Origin: a gamma proteobacterium symbiont of Ctena orbiculata
GTDB lineage: Bacteria; Pseudomonadota; Gammaproteobacteria; Chromatiales; Chromatiaceae
Assembly: GCA_003058495.1 (NCBI GenBank)
Contig: QBVC01000018.1
Span: forward strand, 124,001-188,000
Direction: 5' to 3'
DNA: 64,000 nt
The notes under the pieces are model-generated. The model was not told the origin of the DNA, ran no database searches, and was given only the letters and a program-made list of their open reading frames with translations. The position numbers were made by a program, and so were the translations under genes. This document shows positions 35,393 to 47,654 of the stretch, piece after piece (the stretch's first letter is position 1; each line of letters starts with the position of its first letter).

Positions 35393-36039
35393 GTACTGTT
35401 TTCGCTGTCTTTCAGGATTCCGTGCCGATAGGCGAGGCGAGTCAGTTCAACATCGTTTTTGATATCGAGTTTGTCGTAGATGCGTTGCCTGTAGGTGCTG
35501 ACGGTCTTCGGACTGAGAGAGAGGATATCCGAGATTTCCAGGTTCTTGTGTCCCTCCAGAATCTGTAGCAGCACCTGTATTTCCCGCGATGAAAGCACCT
35601 TGAAGGGATTATCGGAACTTCCCTGCCACTCTGTGAGGGTATGTTTGCGGGCCACGTCCGAGGCGATGTAGTGATGACCGCCATCCACCGCCCGGATGGC
35701 GCGAATCATCTCATCCGCGGGGCAGCCCTTGGTGAGGAAACCCATCGCCCCCACCTCATGCAGGCGGGAAGGAAAGGGATCGTCGTCGAGAACGGTCAGG
35801 GCGATAACCTTGAGGTCGGGTTTGATGCGCAACAGTCTGCGAGTCGCCTCGATACCGCCCATACCCGGCATATTGACATCCATAAGCACGACGTCCGGAG
35901 AGAGCTTTTGCACCAGTTCAATCGCTTCTTCGCCACTCGACGCTTCTCCGGAGACATCGATATCGTGGGCTTTGTCCAAGATGCCTTTTACACCGGTTCT
36001 GATCAGCTCGTGATCATCAACCAGCAAAACTTTGATCAT
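35389..36039 (-). CDS. uvrY: Response regulator UvrY/GacA
   Basis: 216 residues. Receiver domain with Asp8-Asp9 and phospho-acceptor Asp54 (VVLMDVNMPGM), and a LuxR-type helix-turn-helix (LSSREIQVLLQILEGHKNLEISDILSLSPKTVSTYRQRIYDKL). It is the regulator partnered by BarA/GacS, which controls CsrA-sequestering small RNAs. The kinase is not in the window. It is the first gene of the uvrY-udg-uvrC-pgsA run. Confidence 0.95.
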   Translation of the reverse strand: MIKVLLVDDHELIRTGVKGILDKAHDIDVSGEASSGEEAIELVQKLSPDVVLMDVNMPGMGGIEATRRLLRIKPDLKVIALTVLDDDPFPSRLHEVGAMGFLTKGCPADEMIRAIRAVDGGHHYIASDVARKHTLTEWQGSSDNPFKVLSSREIQVLLQILEGHKNLEISDILSLSPKTVSTYRQRIYDKLDIKNDVELTRLAYRHGILKDSENST

Positions 36040-36207
36040 CTTTATATCTCATCAGGTCCCTCTTGTTTACATATGGATGCCGGACTTGCAATCCCTTGAA
36101 TCACCCAGAGCCATCCAGGTTTCTCAACATATCTTTGTAATGTACCCCAAACTGGATGCCACGGCGAGTACCCAAAGTCATAAGATTTTGATTTCCCAGC
36201 ACTTTAC

Positions 36208-36729
36208 TCAGGTATATTCCGGCTGTAGCAAACCATCGGAAAATACACGATCTTTTCCGGCAAACCCGTGCCCCTGCGCCAGGCAGTAGCGCAGCCATTT
36301 GGAGAGAAAAAGGTTGATCCGCCAACGCTGGTCGAGGGTCGGATTGCCCCCCCATCGATGCAACGGCAGGCTCGACTGGCGAAGATCCAGGACATCGATC
36401 TGCTTCGAGTCATGGTAGACCCTGAGGGTGGCGTCAGGATCGGGATAGTCGCCCACGGCATGGCTGAAGTAGTAGGTCAGATGGACGAGGGAGGTGTAGG
36501 GCGTCTGCTCCTGGACTTCAAGATGGAGATCCATGCCATGCTCAAGGTTGGATTGGTATTTGCCCGCTAAATCACCAAGCGCCGGGGCAAGGCGCATCAG
36601 CAATGCATAGTTTTCCTCGCTGAGATCCAGCACCATGCCCATGCTTGGTCGCGTGGCCAACAGCTTGTTCAGGCTCCAGGGGTAACCGGCACTGTACATG
36701 GATAGTCTTATCTCTCTCTTCTCGGACAT
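36208..36729 (-). CDS. DUF1249 family protein (YqiB-like)
   Basis: 173 residues. The pattern NYALLMRLAPAL near residue 40, HLEVQEQTPYTSLVHLTYYF, ATLRVYHDSKQIDVL and the end RINLFLSKWLRYCLAQGHGF are the DUF1249 landmarks. Function is unknown; E. coli YqiB lies near cpdA. No signal or membrane segment. A terminator for the upstream thioredoxin transcript lies 37 bp before it, so it is probably transcribed separately. Confidence 0.87.
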   Translation of the reverse strand: MSEKREIRLSMYSAGYPWSLNKLLATRPSMGMVLDLSEENYALLMRLAPALGDLAGKYQSNLEHGMDLHLEVQEQTPYTSLVHLTYYFSHAVGDYPDPDATLRVYHDSKQIDVLDLRQSSLPLHRWGGNPTLDQRWRINLFLSKWLRYCLAQGHGFAGKDRVFSDGLLQPEYT

Positions 36730-36765
36730 GCACTATTATAGTGGGGTGACGGAAGTTCGAGCCAA

Positions 36766-36798
36766 TAAAAAACCCTGGACAACACCCTCATCCAGGGT
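36766..36798 (-). terminator. Rho-independent terminator downstream of the thioredoxin gene
   Basis: Minus strand: ACCCTGGA, 11-base loop, TCCAGGGT, then TTTTTT. Eight perfect base pairs. It is about 190 bp after the thioredoxin stop. Confidence 0.85.
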
Positions 36799-36820
36799 CG
36801 ATCTTGTGCCAGGCGTCTCT

Positions 36821-36843
36821 CTCGCCGAGCGCAGCTCAGCGAG
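36821..36843 (-). other. Stable hairpin between the thioredoxin gene and its terminator
   Basis: A 10-bp stem (CTCGCTGAGC against GCTCGGCGAG, one G-U pair) with a 3-base loop. Together with the downstream terminator it leaves about 190 bases of structured sequence with no convincing protein, possibly a 3' UTR-derived or independent small RNA. Confidence 0.4.
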
Positions 36844-36991
36844 CCCCACCAGATAGCGGATGGTATTGTCACCAGGAAGCTCGGTACAGCGCGTTTCAGG
36901 GGGCGTATCGCCCGTCCGCGATCCCCCGCCCCGCCTGCCCGCCGATGACGGATCTCTCAAACCTACAGCCGCCGAAGGCCGGTTCCGAGGA

Positions 36992-37369
36992 TCAGGCGTT
37001 TTGTCCCTTCTGCTGCTCCGCTTCGACCTGGGCGCGAACCTCGTCCATATCCAGTTCGCCCGCTTTGCTCAGTAGCTCGCGAAAGGCGGATTCCGGCAGC
37101 GCACCCGGTTGGGAAAAGATTATGATATTGTCGCGAAAGATCATCAATGTGGGAATCGAACGCACCTGAAAGTGCATCGCCAATTCCTGCTCTTCCTCGG
37201 TATTGACCTTGCCGAATACGATATTTTCGTGATCCTCGGAAACCTTTTCGTAGGTCGGCGCGAAGGATCGGCATGGCCCACACCAGGGAGCCCAAAAGTC
37301 GACGATGACAAAATCGTTGTCTGTGATCGTCGATTCGAAATTTTCTTTGGTCAGTTCAACTACAGCCAC
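36992..37369 (-). CDS. Thioredoxin
   Basis: 125 residues, a little longer than TrxA (about 108) because of a charged C-terminal tail. The active site is WCGPC (Cys30, Cys33) and the cis-proline region is RSIPTLMIF. The loop after this reads FSQPGALPES, typical of a second thioredoxin rather than the main TrxA. It reduces disulfides in the cytoplasm. Single gene. Confidence 0.92.
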   Translation of the reverse strand: MAVVELTKENFESTITDNDFVIVDFWAPWCGPCRSFAPTYEKVSEDHENIVFGKVNTEEEQELAMHFQVRSIPTLMIFRDNIIIFSQPGALPESAFRELLSKAGELDMDEVRAQVEAEQQKGQNA

Positions 37370-37595
37370 AACGGAGCCCCTTGGCGAAACGCAAAATATT
37401 GCAATGATGGTATCAGAATAGCCAATTTAATTCTTCCCGGAATCGTATTGGCCATCGATCCTGAATGGTTACTTCGTATCTGCACTGGGGATGAGTCGAT
37501 AAAACGCCTCTACTCACGGGGCTGCAGACTTGGCAAAGACCGCGGCTGAATGCGGTCTCTCCTCAAGCGAATCTGAAAATCACCCCCCGGGCGTC

Positions 37596-38261
<666 letters not shown>

Positions 38262-38417
38262 TTATCAGGGTCGAGGAAGTTTGCCACGCTCAAGGGGCTT
38301 GAACCAGTCGAGGCTATCAATGGGTGGATATAGGGCGTTTATGGAGGAGAGAGAGGCACTCCCTGTTGCTCCCTCCCCCATGGCCGGATTGGCTGAATAC
38401 CCGGTTTACCGAGGCTA

Positions 38418-40325
38418 TCAGGCCCCCGCGAGCTTTAGCATCAGGCTATTGAGACGCCGCACGAAGGCGGCAGGGTCGTCGAGCTGGCCGCCTTCCGCAA
38501 GCTGGGCCTGATCGAAAAGCACCTTGGTCAGGTCACCAAAACGATCGCCATCCTCCTCGCCCTCCAGGCGCTCGACCAGGGGATGGGTGGCGTTGATCTC
38601 CATGATCGGCTTGGTTTGCGGTGCGTCCTGTCCCACCGATTTTAGCACCCGGGCCAGATTGGCGCTCATGTCGTGCTCCTCCACCACCAGGCAGGCGGGC
38701 GAGTCGGTCAGGCGCTGGCTGACCCGGATCTCTTTAACCGCCTCCCCCAGCACATCCTGCATCCGTTGCAGCAGCGCCTTGTGCTCCTCGGTCTGTTGCT
38801 CCGTGCTCTCCTTCTCCTCCTTGTCCTCCAGCTCGCCCAGGTCGAGGGCGCCCTTGGCCACCGACTGCAGCGTCTTGCCGTCAAACTCGGTGAGACTCGT
38901 CACCAGCCACTCATCGACCCGGTCGGAGAGCAACAACACCTCGACCCCCTTCTTCTTCAGCACCTCGAGATGGGGGCTAAAGCGCGCGGCGGCGGGTGAG
39001 TCGGCGGTGATGTAGTAGATCTTCTCTTGGCCCTCCTGCATCCGCGATACGTAATCCGCCAGGGAGACAGTTTGCTCATCCGATTCCGTGCCGGTGCTGG
39101 CGAAGCGCAACAGGCCGGCGATGCGTTCCCGATTGGGATAGTCTTCCGCCGGCCCCTCTTTCATCACCTTGCCGAACTGATCCCAGAAGGTCTGGTACTT
39201 CTCCTTGTCGTCCTCCGCCAGCTTCTCCAATGCACCCAGCACGCGCTTCACGTTGGCCTGGCGAATGGTGTCGATCTTGCGGTTGTGCTGCAGTATCTCC
39301 CGCGACACATTCAGCGGCAGATCGTCGGAATCGACCACCCCCCTGACGAAACGCAGATAGCGGGGCATCAGCTTGTCCGCCTCGTCCATGATGAACACCC
39401 GGCGCACGAAGAGTTTCACGCCATGCTTCTGATCCCTGTCCCAGAGATCGAACGGCGCCCGCTGGGGTATATAGAGCAGGGCCGTGTATTCGTTGTTGCC
39501 CTCGACCTTGTTATGGACGTGAAGCAGCGGATTCTCGAAATCGTGGGAGACGTGTTTATAGAACTCCTGGTACTCCTCCTCGGAGATCTCGCTGCGATTT
39601 CGCATCCACAGCGCCGTTCCCTTGTTGACCCGCTCAAACTCCGGCGTCTCCGGCTTCTCCTCGTCTTCGCCGTAGTACTCCTTCTCCATCTCCACCGGGA
39701 TGGTGATGTGGTCGGAGAACTTGGAGATAACGCTGCGCAGCCGATAACTCTCTAGAAACTCCTTTTCATCCTCTCTCAGGTGGAGCGTGACATCCGTGCC
39801 GCGGCCGGGCTTGTCGAGGTTTTCGATGGTGTAGGAACCCTCCCCCTGCGACTCCCAGCGAACGCCGTGTTCAGTACCCAGGCCGGCGCGGCGGGTCACG
39901 ATGGTCACCTTGTCGGCAACAATGAAGGCGGAGTAGAAGCCCACCCCGAACTGGCCGATCAATTCGCTGTCCTTGGTCTGGTCCCCGGAGAGGGACTCGA
40001 AGAACTTGCGCGTGCCTGAACTGGCGATGCTGCCGATGGTCTCCGATACCTCCTGGCGGCTCATCCCGATGCCGTTGTCGGAGATGGTGACGGTTCCCGC
40101 CTCCTTGTCGATGGTCACCCTCACCTTCAGTTCCGGGTCATCCTCGAACAGGGCCTCATCCGTCAGGGATTCGAATCGCAGTTTTTCCGCGGCATCCGAG
40201 GCGTTGGATATCAGTTCGCGGAGGAAAATCTCCTTGTTGCTGTAGAGAGAGCGGATTACCAGGTTGAGTACCTGGCTTACTTCTGCTTGAAATTCAAGGG
40301 TTTCCTTATGGGCTTCAACACTCAT
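38418..40325 (-). CDS. htpG: Molecular chaperone HtpG (Hsp90)
   Basis: 635 residues from ATG 40325, chosen because GGAGG precedes it and [22 protein letters not shown] is the family start; an upstream in-frame ATG would add 27 unrelated residues. The N-terminal GHKL ATPase is complete ([33 protein letters not shown]), followed by middle and dimerisation domains. ATP-driven chaperone. Single gene, next to adk as in some gammaproteobacteria. Confidence 0.98.
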   Translation of the reverse strand: MSVEAHKETLEFQAEVSQVLNLVIRSLYSNKEIFLRELISNASDAAEKLRFESLTDEALFEDDPELKVRVTIDKEAGTVTISDNGIGMSRQEVSETIGSIASSGTRKFFESLSGDQTKDSELIGQFGVGFYSAFIVADKVTIVTRRAGLGTEHGVRWESQGEGSYTIENLDKPGRGTDVTLHLREDEKEFLESYRLRSVISKFSDHITIPVEMEKEYYGEDEEKPETPEFERVNKGTALWMRNRSEISEEEYQEFYKHVSHDFENPLLHVHNKVEGNNEYTALLYIPQRAPFDLWDRDQKHGVKLFVRRVFIMDEADKLMPRYLRFVRGVVDSDDLPLNVSREILQHNRKIDTIRQANVKRVLGALEKLAEDDKEKYQTFWDQFGKVMKEGPAEDYPNRERIAGLLRFASTGTESDEQTVSLADYVSRMQEGQEKIYYITADSPAAARFSPHLEVLKKKGVEVLLLSDRVDEWLVTSLTEFDGKTLQSVAKGALDLGELEDKEEKESTEQQTEEHKALLQRMQDVLGEAVKEIRVSQRLTDSPACLVVEEHDMSANLARVLKSVGQDAPQTKPIMEINATHPLVERLEGEEDGDRFGDLTKVLFDQAQLAEGGQLDDPAAFVRRLNSLMLKLAGA

Positions 40326-40431
40326 GTTTAGCTTGGGCCTCCGAACGATAGGGATTGAATATGCAAACTCAGGATAGTTTTTTCGTCCCCTGATATGGGG
40401 ATTCAACGCGAAATTTCAACTACCCGGCGTT

Positions 40432-41928
40432 TTAGAGTTGGGTTCTGAAGGTGATACTGGCGGAATTCTCCGTATAACTGTCAGCCTCTCTCTCTGCATC
40501 CCGTTCGAGACGGTTGATGTTGAAATCGATCCTGCTGTCGGCGCCAAACTGATAAGCCGCGCCCAGCATGGCCGACCACTGATCATAGACCAGGTTGTTC
40601 TCCTCGTGATCGTTGCCGGTGAGATGAATGTAGCCGGTGGTCATGCGGGTCAGTCTGCGGCTCATGATCAGGGCCAGCGAGGTGTCTTTGGTGTCGCTTT
40701 CGGAGCGGTCGTAGTTGCGCTCGAGATGACTGGCCCGCAGGGTCAGGCTCGACCTGAGCGTCTGATAGACAAACTGTGCTGAGAATCGCTCGGTCTCATA
40801 GTAGTCCTCGTTGAGGGTGGGACTGTAGCCGCTGCGAACCAGTACCGTGGTCGATTCCAGGATCGGATCCCGCACCAGATTGCCGAATGCATCCAGGCGT
40901 TCGAACAGGGGTTGCGCGCCCAGCTCATCCCGCGCGCTGATAAAATCCTGTTCATAGGTGGCGGTCCATACGGTTTTACCCGTTCGATGGCTGAAATCGA
41001 AATAGTAATCATCGCCAAAGGAGCGCTCGCCCCCTCCCACCGCGATGCGGGTCCGGGAAGTGGGTGTGTAGATTGCCCCCAGGCTCCAGGTCGAGTCGTC
41101 CCTGTCATCCGACAGCACCAGTTCATACTCCTCGTAACCGGCGGAGAAGGCGAGCGCCCACTGCGCGGTCAACTGCTGTATGAGTTCGGCGCGAAATATT
41201 CTTATTTCGTTGTCATCATCCTGATTCTCGTAATCCACATTACTCTGCTGGAACAGCACTTCCCATATCTGGCTGGTGAACATGCTGCCGTTGCCAAACG
41301 CGAGCTCCGCCCGCTTGCCTGTGCTGTCGTTATCGATATCTTCCGAATACTTGACCTTGTCGCCGATGAGCCTGGCTTCAACGACGCTGAAGTCACCCAG
41401 TTTCGCGGTAAAATAGGGGCTGAGCCCCACCGTGTAGTAATCGGTATCGTCGACGGCGCCGGTCAAGCCCCGGGTGCTGGATCTTCCCGAACTGGTGATG
41501 TTGGTCCTATCCGCCCTCACCCAGCCATCGAGAAACAGGTGATTTTCAGCAAGCTCAATATTGCCGTCGCCACGCAGGAAATGCACGGCCTCGTTGTCAT
41601 GGGTCTCATCCCAGTAGTGGCGGTATTCGGGGGCATAGTTGAAATCCAGGGTCGCCCTGCCCCCCTCTTTAAGCAGCGACAGGGTGGGCCTGACCACGGT
41701 TATATTGTCAGTCGCCGGATCCTCGTTGGTGAGGAGGGCGTTATCGGTGTAGATATGCTGTAGCCCAACGCTCGGGGAGATCACCCAGTCCGCTGCGAAA
41801 ATGGTGCTTGTAACGGAGGACAGACCCATGCCGCACACAAGATAAAACAGTGCTGAGGCCTTGCCTCCATTGCTTTGATCCATGTTCAAATGATTCAGCT
41901 TTTTGATGATCATTTTATCGTCCTTCAT
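40432..41928 (-). CDS. PEP-CTERM system-associated outer-membrane beta-barrel protein (TIGR03016 type)
   Basis: 498 residues with an N-terminal signal ending near STIFAADW. The mature part starts with WVISPSVGLQHIYTDNALL, the entry usually seen in TIGR03016 proteins, and is made of alternating amphipathic strands to the end (ITFRTQL, aromatic-rich and ending on a non-polar residue), so it is an outer-membrane beta-barrel of about 20 strands. It is usually encoded in exosortase-associated polysaccharide loci and may take part in polymer export. Here it stands alone 33 kb from the prs block. A first Met at 41928 could be replaced by an internal ATG. Confidence 0.8.
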   Translation of the reverse strand: MKDDKMIIKKLNHLNMDQSNGGKASALFYLVCGMGLSSVTSTIFAADWVISPSVGLQHIYTDNALLTNEDPATDNITVVRPTLSLLKEGGRATLDFNYAPEYRHYWDETHDNEAVHFLRGDGNIELAENHLFLDGWVRADRTNITSSGRSSTRGLTGAVDDTDYYTVGLSPYFTAKLGDFSVVEARLIGDKVKYSEDIDNDSTGKRAELAFGNGSMFTSQIWEVLFQQSNVDYENQDDDNEIRIFRAELIQQLTAQWALAFSAGYEEYELVLSDDRDDSTWSLGAIYTPTSRTRIAVGGGERSFGDDYYFDFSHRTGKTVWTATYEQDFISARDELGAQPLFERLDAFGNLVRDPILESTTVLVRSGYSPTLNEDYYETERFSAQFVYQTLRSSLTLRASHLERNYDRSESDTKDTSLALIMSRRLTRMTTGYIHLTGNDHEENNLVYDQWSAMLGAAYQFGADSRIDFNINRLERDAEREADSYTENSASITFRTQL

Positions 41929-43912
<1,984 letters not shown>

Positions 43913-43937
43913 GGAAGGTCTGTTTAATTTGTTGTTC

Positions 43938-44005
43938 GTCATCCCGGCGCATGCCGGGATCTAGAAATTTCAAGCAGATAGTTTCCGGCTTTCGCCGGAA
44001 TGACG
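43938..44005. repeat. REP-like element downstream of pgm
   Basis: Paired palindromes CGTCATCCCGGCGCATGCC... (43938-43961) and TTCCGGCTTTCGCCGGAATG (from 43983) in opposite orientation, so the outer ends GTCAT and ATGAC pair. Related to the element at 18691-18838 but divergent. It lies between pgm and the DUF2934 gene. Confidence 0.75.
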
Positions 44006-44134
44006 AGTTATTCAGAATCTCCCTAAGAATGACTAGACAAGCCGACCGAGAATCGCATATAAAGCAGCTGTAGCGAGACTGTCACGCACACTTACTAAAC
44101 TACATTTATTACTTTTATCAAGGGGAGAATTGAC

Positions 44135-44422
44135 GTGGCCAGCAAAGAGGAAAAGAGCACCGCAACAAAGAAAAAAGCCAAGGCCAAGGCGAGTAAGAAG
44201 AAGGTGGCAAAGAAAAAGGTAGCCGCAAAGAAAGTGAGCGCCAAAAAGGCCGTGAAAAAGGGTAGCGCAAAGGCGTCGATCAGCCCCAGAGAGCGCTATG
44301 AGATGATTGCGACCATGGCCTACTACCGCGCCGAACAGCGCAACTTCGAACCGGGCCATGACGTGGAGGATTGGTTGGAGTGCGAGGGCATCATCGACGG
44401 CATGCTGGGTAAGTCCAAATAG
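44135..44422 (+). CDS. Lysine-rich DUF2934 protein
   Basis: 95 residues. The first half is a lysine/alanine arm with KKKVA units (KKKVAKKKVAAKKVSAKKAVKK), resembling the tail of histone H1. The second half is a DUF2934 domain (RERYEMIATMAYYRAEQRNFEPGHDVEDWLECEGIIDGM). It starts at GTG 44135 with AGGGGAGAA before it. No signal peptide, so a nucleic-acid-binding cytoplasmic role is likely. Function of DUF2934 is unknown. The same pentad occurs in the exported protein at 27054. Confidence 0.85.
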   Translation: MASKEEKSTATKKKAKAKASKKKVAKKKVAAKKVSAKKAVKKGSAKASISPRERYEMIATMAYYRAEQRNFEPGHDVEDWLECEGIIDGMLGKSK

Positions 44423-44645
44423 ACCGGCCGATTCCATTACCTCTAAACAGTTCCATCCCTGTGTCCTGTCATTGGCATGAGGTGGGGGCGGGCGATCCCA
44501 TCTCTATCGGCATAGTGGGTGCGCTAAGGCTTGGTCAGCTCCAGCGAACCATCGCCACTTGGATTTGATGCTGGGGGATAAGCGCCATGAGGAGGGCTTG
44601 GATAGGCGCGGAACCGGGCACTGGTTCACCGGTCCGCCAAGTATA

Positions 44646-44721
44646 TGGCGTCCCCAAGGGGAGTCGAACCCCTGTTACCGGCGTGAAAGGCCAGTGTCCT
44701 AGGCCTCTAGACGATGGGGAC
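44646..44721 (-). tRNA. tRNA-Glu (UUC)
   Basis: 76 bases including encoded CCA. The acceptor GTCCCCA pairs with TGGGGAC, the anticodon loop CTTTCAC gives TTC, and the T-loop is GTTCGACTC. Single tRNA between the DUF2934 gene and the GGDEF/EAL gene. Confidence 0.97.
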
Positions 44722-44874
44722 AGGTCTCTGCAGGGGATCCGGTTGCGAAACCCATGCAAAAGGAGAGCGCGAAATCTACGGTACTTTACCTTCCCTGTCA
44801 AGGCCTTGCAGGTGCCATTTTATTCTGATCACTGGACAGGATCGGCCGCAACCGTCCCTCGCTCTGGAAAACGG

Positions 44875-47424
44875 TCAGGTTTCAAACAGTAGCGCCGCCT
44901 GCAACACCTCCGCGGTGTGCGGTTTGTGCCTGGGGGACCCGACCAGATAACCCTGGATATAGTCGCAGCCCTGCTGCTGGAGAAAAGCCAGCTGGCCCTC
45001 ATTCTCCACGCCTTCGGCGATGACCTGGATATTGAAGGCATGCGCCAGCTGTATCATGGCGCGCACCAGGCTGGCATCGTTGCTGTCCAAGGCCACATTG
45101 TGGACAAACTCCTTGTCAATCTTGAGCAGGTCGAAGGGGAACTGACGCAGATGGCCAAGGGAGGCCTGGCCGGTGCCGAAATCATCCAGCGCGACCCTTA
45201 TCCCCAGTGATTTCGCCTGGTGCAGAAAGAGGTCTGCTTCGGCCAGCTCCTGGGTCAGGATATCCTCTGTTATCTCGAGGATCAGGCTGTATGGGGATAT
45301 CTTGTTCGCCACCAGACTCTCCAGCAGATTGCGGCAAAAGACCGGATCGTTGAGCAGCCTGGCGGAGAGATTGAATGAGATGGCCACATCTTCCGCACCG
45401 CAGCTGTGCTCCTGTTGAAATCGAATCGCCTGCTCGAGGAGAGGATCGAAGAGGGTTGTGATAAGCCCGGTGTCGTTGAGAACCGGCAGAAACTGATCGG
45501 GAGTCAGGATACCGCGCTGGGGGTGGTGCCAACGCAGCAGGGCTTCATAACAGAACAACTCGCCGTTGTTCGACTCGAGAATCGGTTGGAAATGGTAGCT
45601 GAACTGCCCCGCCTCCACCGCCAGCCGGACCTCGTTTTCCCGCTGCAATCCTTCCGCGGCCCGAGCCGTCATTTCGTTGTTGAAGAAGCGATAGGCGGCA
45701 CGCCCTTGTCGCTTTGCCTCATACATGGCGGTATCGGCATCGCGGATGAGGAAGTCGGCCGACACATCATCCAAGGGCGCCATCGCTATGCCGATGGATG
45801 CGGAGACACGCAGTTCCTGACCCGCCACTTCGACCGGCTGCTCGATGGCTCGCAAGATCTTTTCCGCGAGGGGCACCATGTCTTTGCGACTCGATATGCC
45901 CTCGACCAGAATCGCAAACTCATCGCCGCTCAACCTTGCCACGGTATCGGCGCTGCGCACCAGGGAGGTGAGGCGTTCGGCGATGAGCTTCAGCAACTCA
46001 TCCCCGACCAGATGGCCAAGACTGTCATTCACCTGCTTGAAACGGTCCAGGTCGAGAAACATGAGACCGATCAGGCCGTCTCCCCTGAGCGCGATCGCCA
46101 ATGCATGCTCGAGCCTGTCGTGAAACAGAATCCTGTTGGGCAGCTGGGTCAGGGCGTCGTGGTGGGCGACATGGTCCAGATGGCGCTGGCGACTGTGGAC
46201 CTGCTGCCGCATGTCACTGAAGGCGTCGACCAGATCCTGGATCTCCCGCAGATTGCTGCTGTCCGGCAGGATCGGTTCCAGGCCGCCCCTGGCTTCCTGT
46301 TTCAATGCAGCCGCGGTATGGCCGATCGGCTGCAGCAGATTGCGCTTGATGAACTGAAAGGCAAGAAAGAGCAGCAGCAATCCCAGCAGTGCCATGCCAA
46401 GGATCGATAGCGACAGCTGTTTTGCCGTATCGGTAAGCTGCGTGATGCCATCCGCCGATTGGGTATCGAGGGTCAGATCGATACGCGAGAAGCGCTGACG
46501 TATGCGGTCCAGCAGCGGGGTGATCGACTCGCGCATGATATGCAGATCCATGCGCCAGGTGGGCTTTTCCATGAACTGCAAAACCTGCTGGTAGCTCTGC
46601 ATCCAGGATTTGTAGTGGACCTCCATGGCCGTCAGGCTGTCGGAGAGAATGAAGCCCTCATCATTGACATCGAAATAGCCCTCGAGAACACTCAAATGCA
46701 GGACGAAGCGCTCGGCGAAATCGCCGATATTGCCGTCACGCCGGGAGAACTCCGTCTCCTGATTGGCGGCGAAAAGGCCAAACCGGTTGGCCACCATCAG
46801 GCGCAGTTCACCGGTGATTCCCAGCCAGAGCCGCTGCAGCGTGGAGATCTGGTTGATTGCATCGAGCTGCTGTTGCTGAGGAAATCCCACCTCAACCTCC
46901 TGGCGCAGCAACTGCAGTTCACTGAGCATGCCCCTGTTGTGGGGGTACATCTCCTCAAGCATCAGGTTCATGGCTGGAAACCAGCCTTCGACATCGCGTC
47001 GAACCTCGATCAGTCTCTGCACCTCCCGCTCGAGTTGCAGCTTGTCCTCGAGCATGCCCTCCGCCAGCCTGCCCTCATCCGACGGCAGGTTTTTCAGCGA
47101 TTCGATCAGATCGATGAGTACCTGCTCAAGGTTGTGCAAGGTCTCCTCGGTGGTGGCCAACTCCTCCTTCATCGGCTCGTTGAGGATGCGCTGCAGATTG
47201 TTTTCCAACAGATTGAGTTGGGTTTGGGCATCAACCAGGACACCGGCCGCAAGGGTACGGGCGGTAATGTTGTCAATCTGTCTCTGGCTGATCTTGTTGA
47301 CCAGGCTCCAGCCGAGGTAGGCGAAACTGATCAAAGCCACGCCGACCAGTATGGAGAAAAGGGTATAGCGCCCTCGATAGGAATCCAGATCAGGTATCAG
47401 GCCTTTGCTGCTCCACATATGCAT
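44875..47424 (-). CDS. Membrane GGDEF/EAL diguanylate cyclase/phosphodiesterase
   Basis: 849 residues. Membrane helices at about 21-43 and 338-360 enclose a periplasmic helical sensor region. A HAMP-like linker is followed by a GGDEF domain with signature SGDEF at 499-503 and the product-inhibition motif RSAD at 490-493, then an EAL domain with EAL at 626-628, DDFGTG and AEGVENEGQ. The first Gly of GGDEF is Ser, which many active cyclases tolerate, so both activities are possible. It controls cyclic di-GMP and hence probably matrix production and motility. Confidence 0.93.
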   Translation of the reverse strand: MHMWSSKGLIPDLDSYRGRYTLFSILVGVALISFAYLGWSLVNKISQRQIDNITARTLAAGVLVDAQTQLNLLENNLQRILNEPMKEELATTEETLHNLEQVLIDLIESLKNLPSDEGRLAEGMLEDKLQLEREVQRLIEVRRDVEGWFPAMNLMLEEMYPHNRGMLSELQLLRQEVEVGFPQQQQLDAINQISTLQRLWLGITGELRLMVANRFGLFAANQETEFSRRDGNIGDFAERFVLHLSVLEGYFDVNDEGFILSDSLTAMEVHYKSWMQSYQQVLQFMEKPTWRMDLHIMRESITPLLDRIRQRFSRIDLTLDTQSADGITQLTDTAKQLSLSILGMALLGLLLLFLAFQFIKRNLLQPIGHTAAALKQEARGGLEPILPDSSNLREIQDLVDAFSDMRQQVHSRQRHLDHVAHHDALTQLPNRILFHDRLEHALAIALRGDGLIGLMFLDLDRFKQVNDSLGHLVGDELLKLIAERLTSLVRSADTVARLSGDEFAILVEGISSRKDMVPLAEKILRAIEQPVEVAGQELRVSASIGIAMAPLDDVSADFLIRDADTAMYEAKRQGRAAYRFFNNEMTARAAEGLQRENEVRLAVEAGQFSYHFQPILESNNGELFCYEALLRWHHPQRGILTPDQFLPVLNDTGLITTLFDPLLEQAIRFQQEHSCGAEDVAISFNLSARLLNDPVFCRNLLESLVANKISPYSLILEITEDILTQELAEADLFLHQAKSLGIRVALDDFGTGQASLGHLRQFPFDLLKIDKEFVHNVALDSNDASLVRAMIQLAHAFNIQVIAEGVENEGQLAFLQQQGCDYIQGYLVGSPRHKPHTAEVLQAALLFET

Positions 47425-47654
47425 TGATATCGTTTTTGTTGTTTCATAACAATGCGTTACTTAGTATCTCGTGACGCTTCCACATGGCTGTATCCCTCCT
47501 CTCCTGTCAAATCGAAGCACCCGATGGCAGGAAGTTCATACACTCTAGCCTATGTCATTAAAACCGGGATATACCAAGCTTATTTTATGGGAATTAAACC
47601 ACGAAGAGGATATCAAGAGAACTGATTTCGCCCGCGGCGATGCTGCCGGCAGCA

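Noticed and set aside
36736-36960. A 74-codon frame between the thioredoxin and DUF1249 genes
   Set aside because: It crosses the terminator hairpin and has no ribosome site; an RNA feature explains the region better.
44875-47424. Loss of cyclase activity because the signature is SGDEF
   Set aside because: SGDEF variants can be active and the inhibitory-site RSAD is kept, so no loss of function is claimed.
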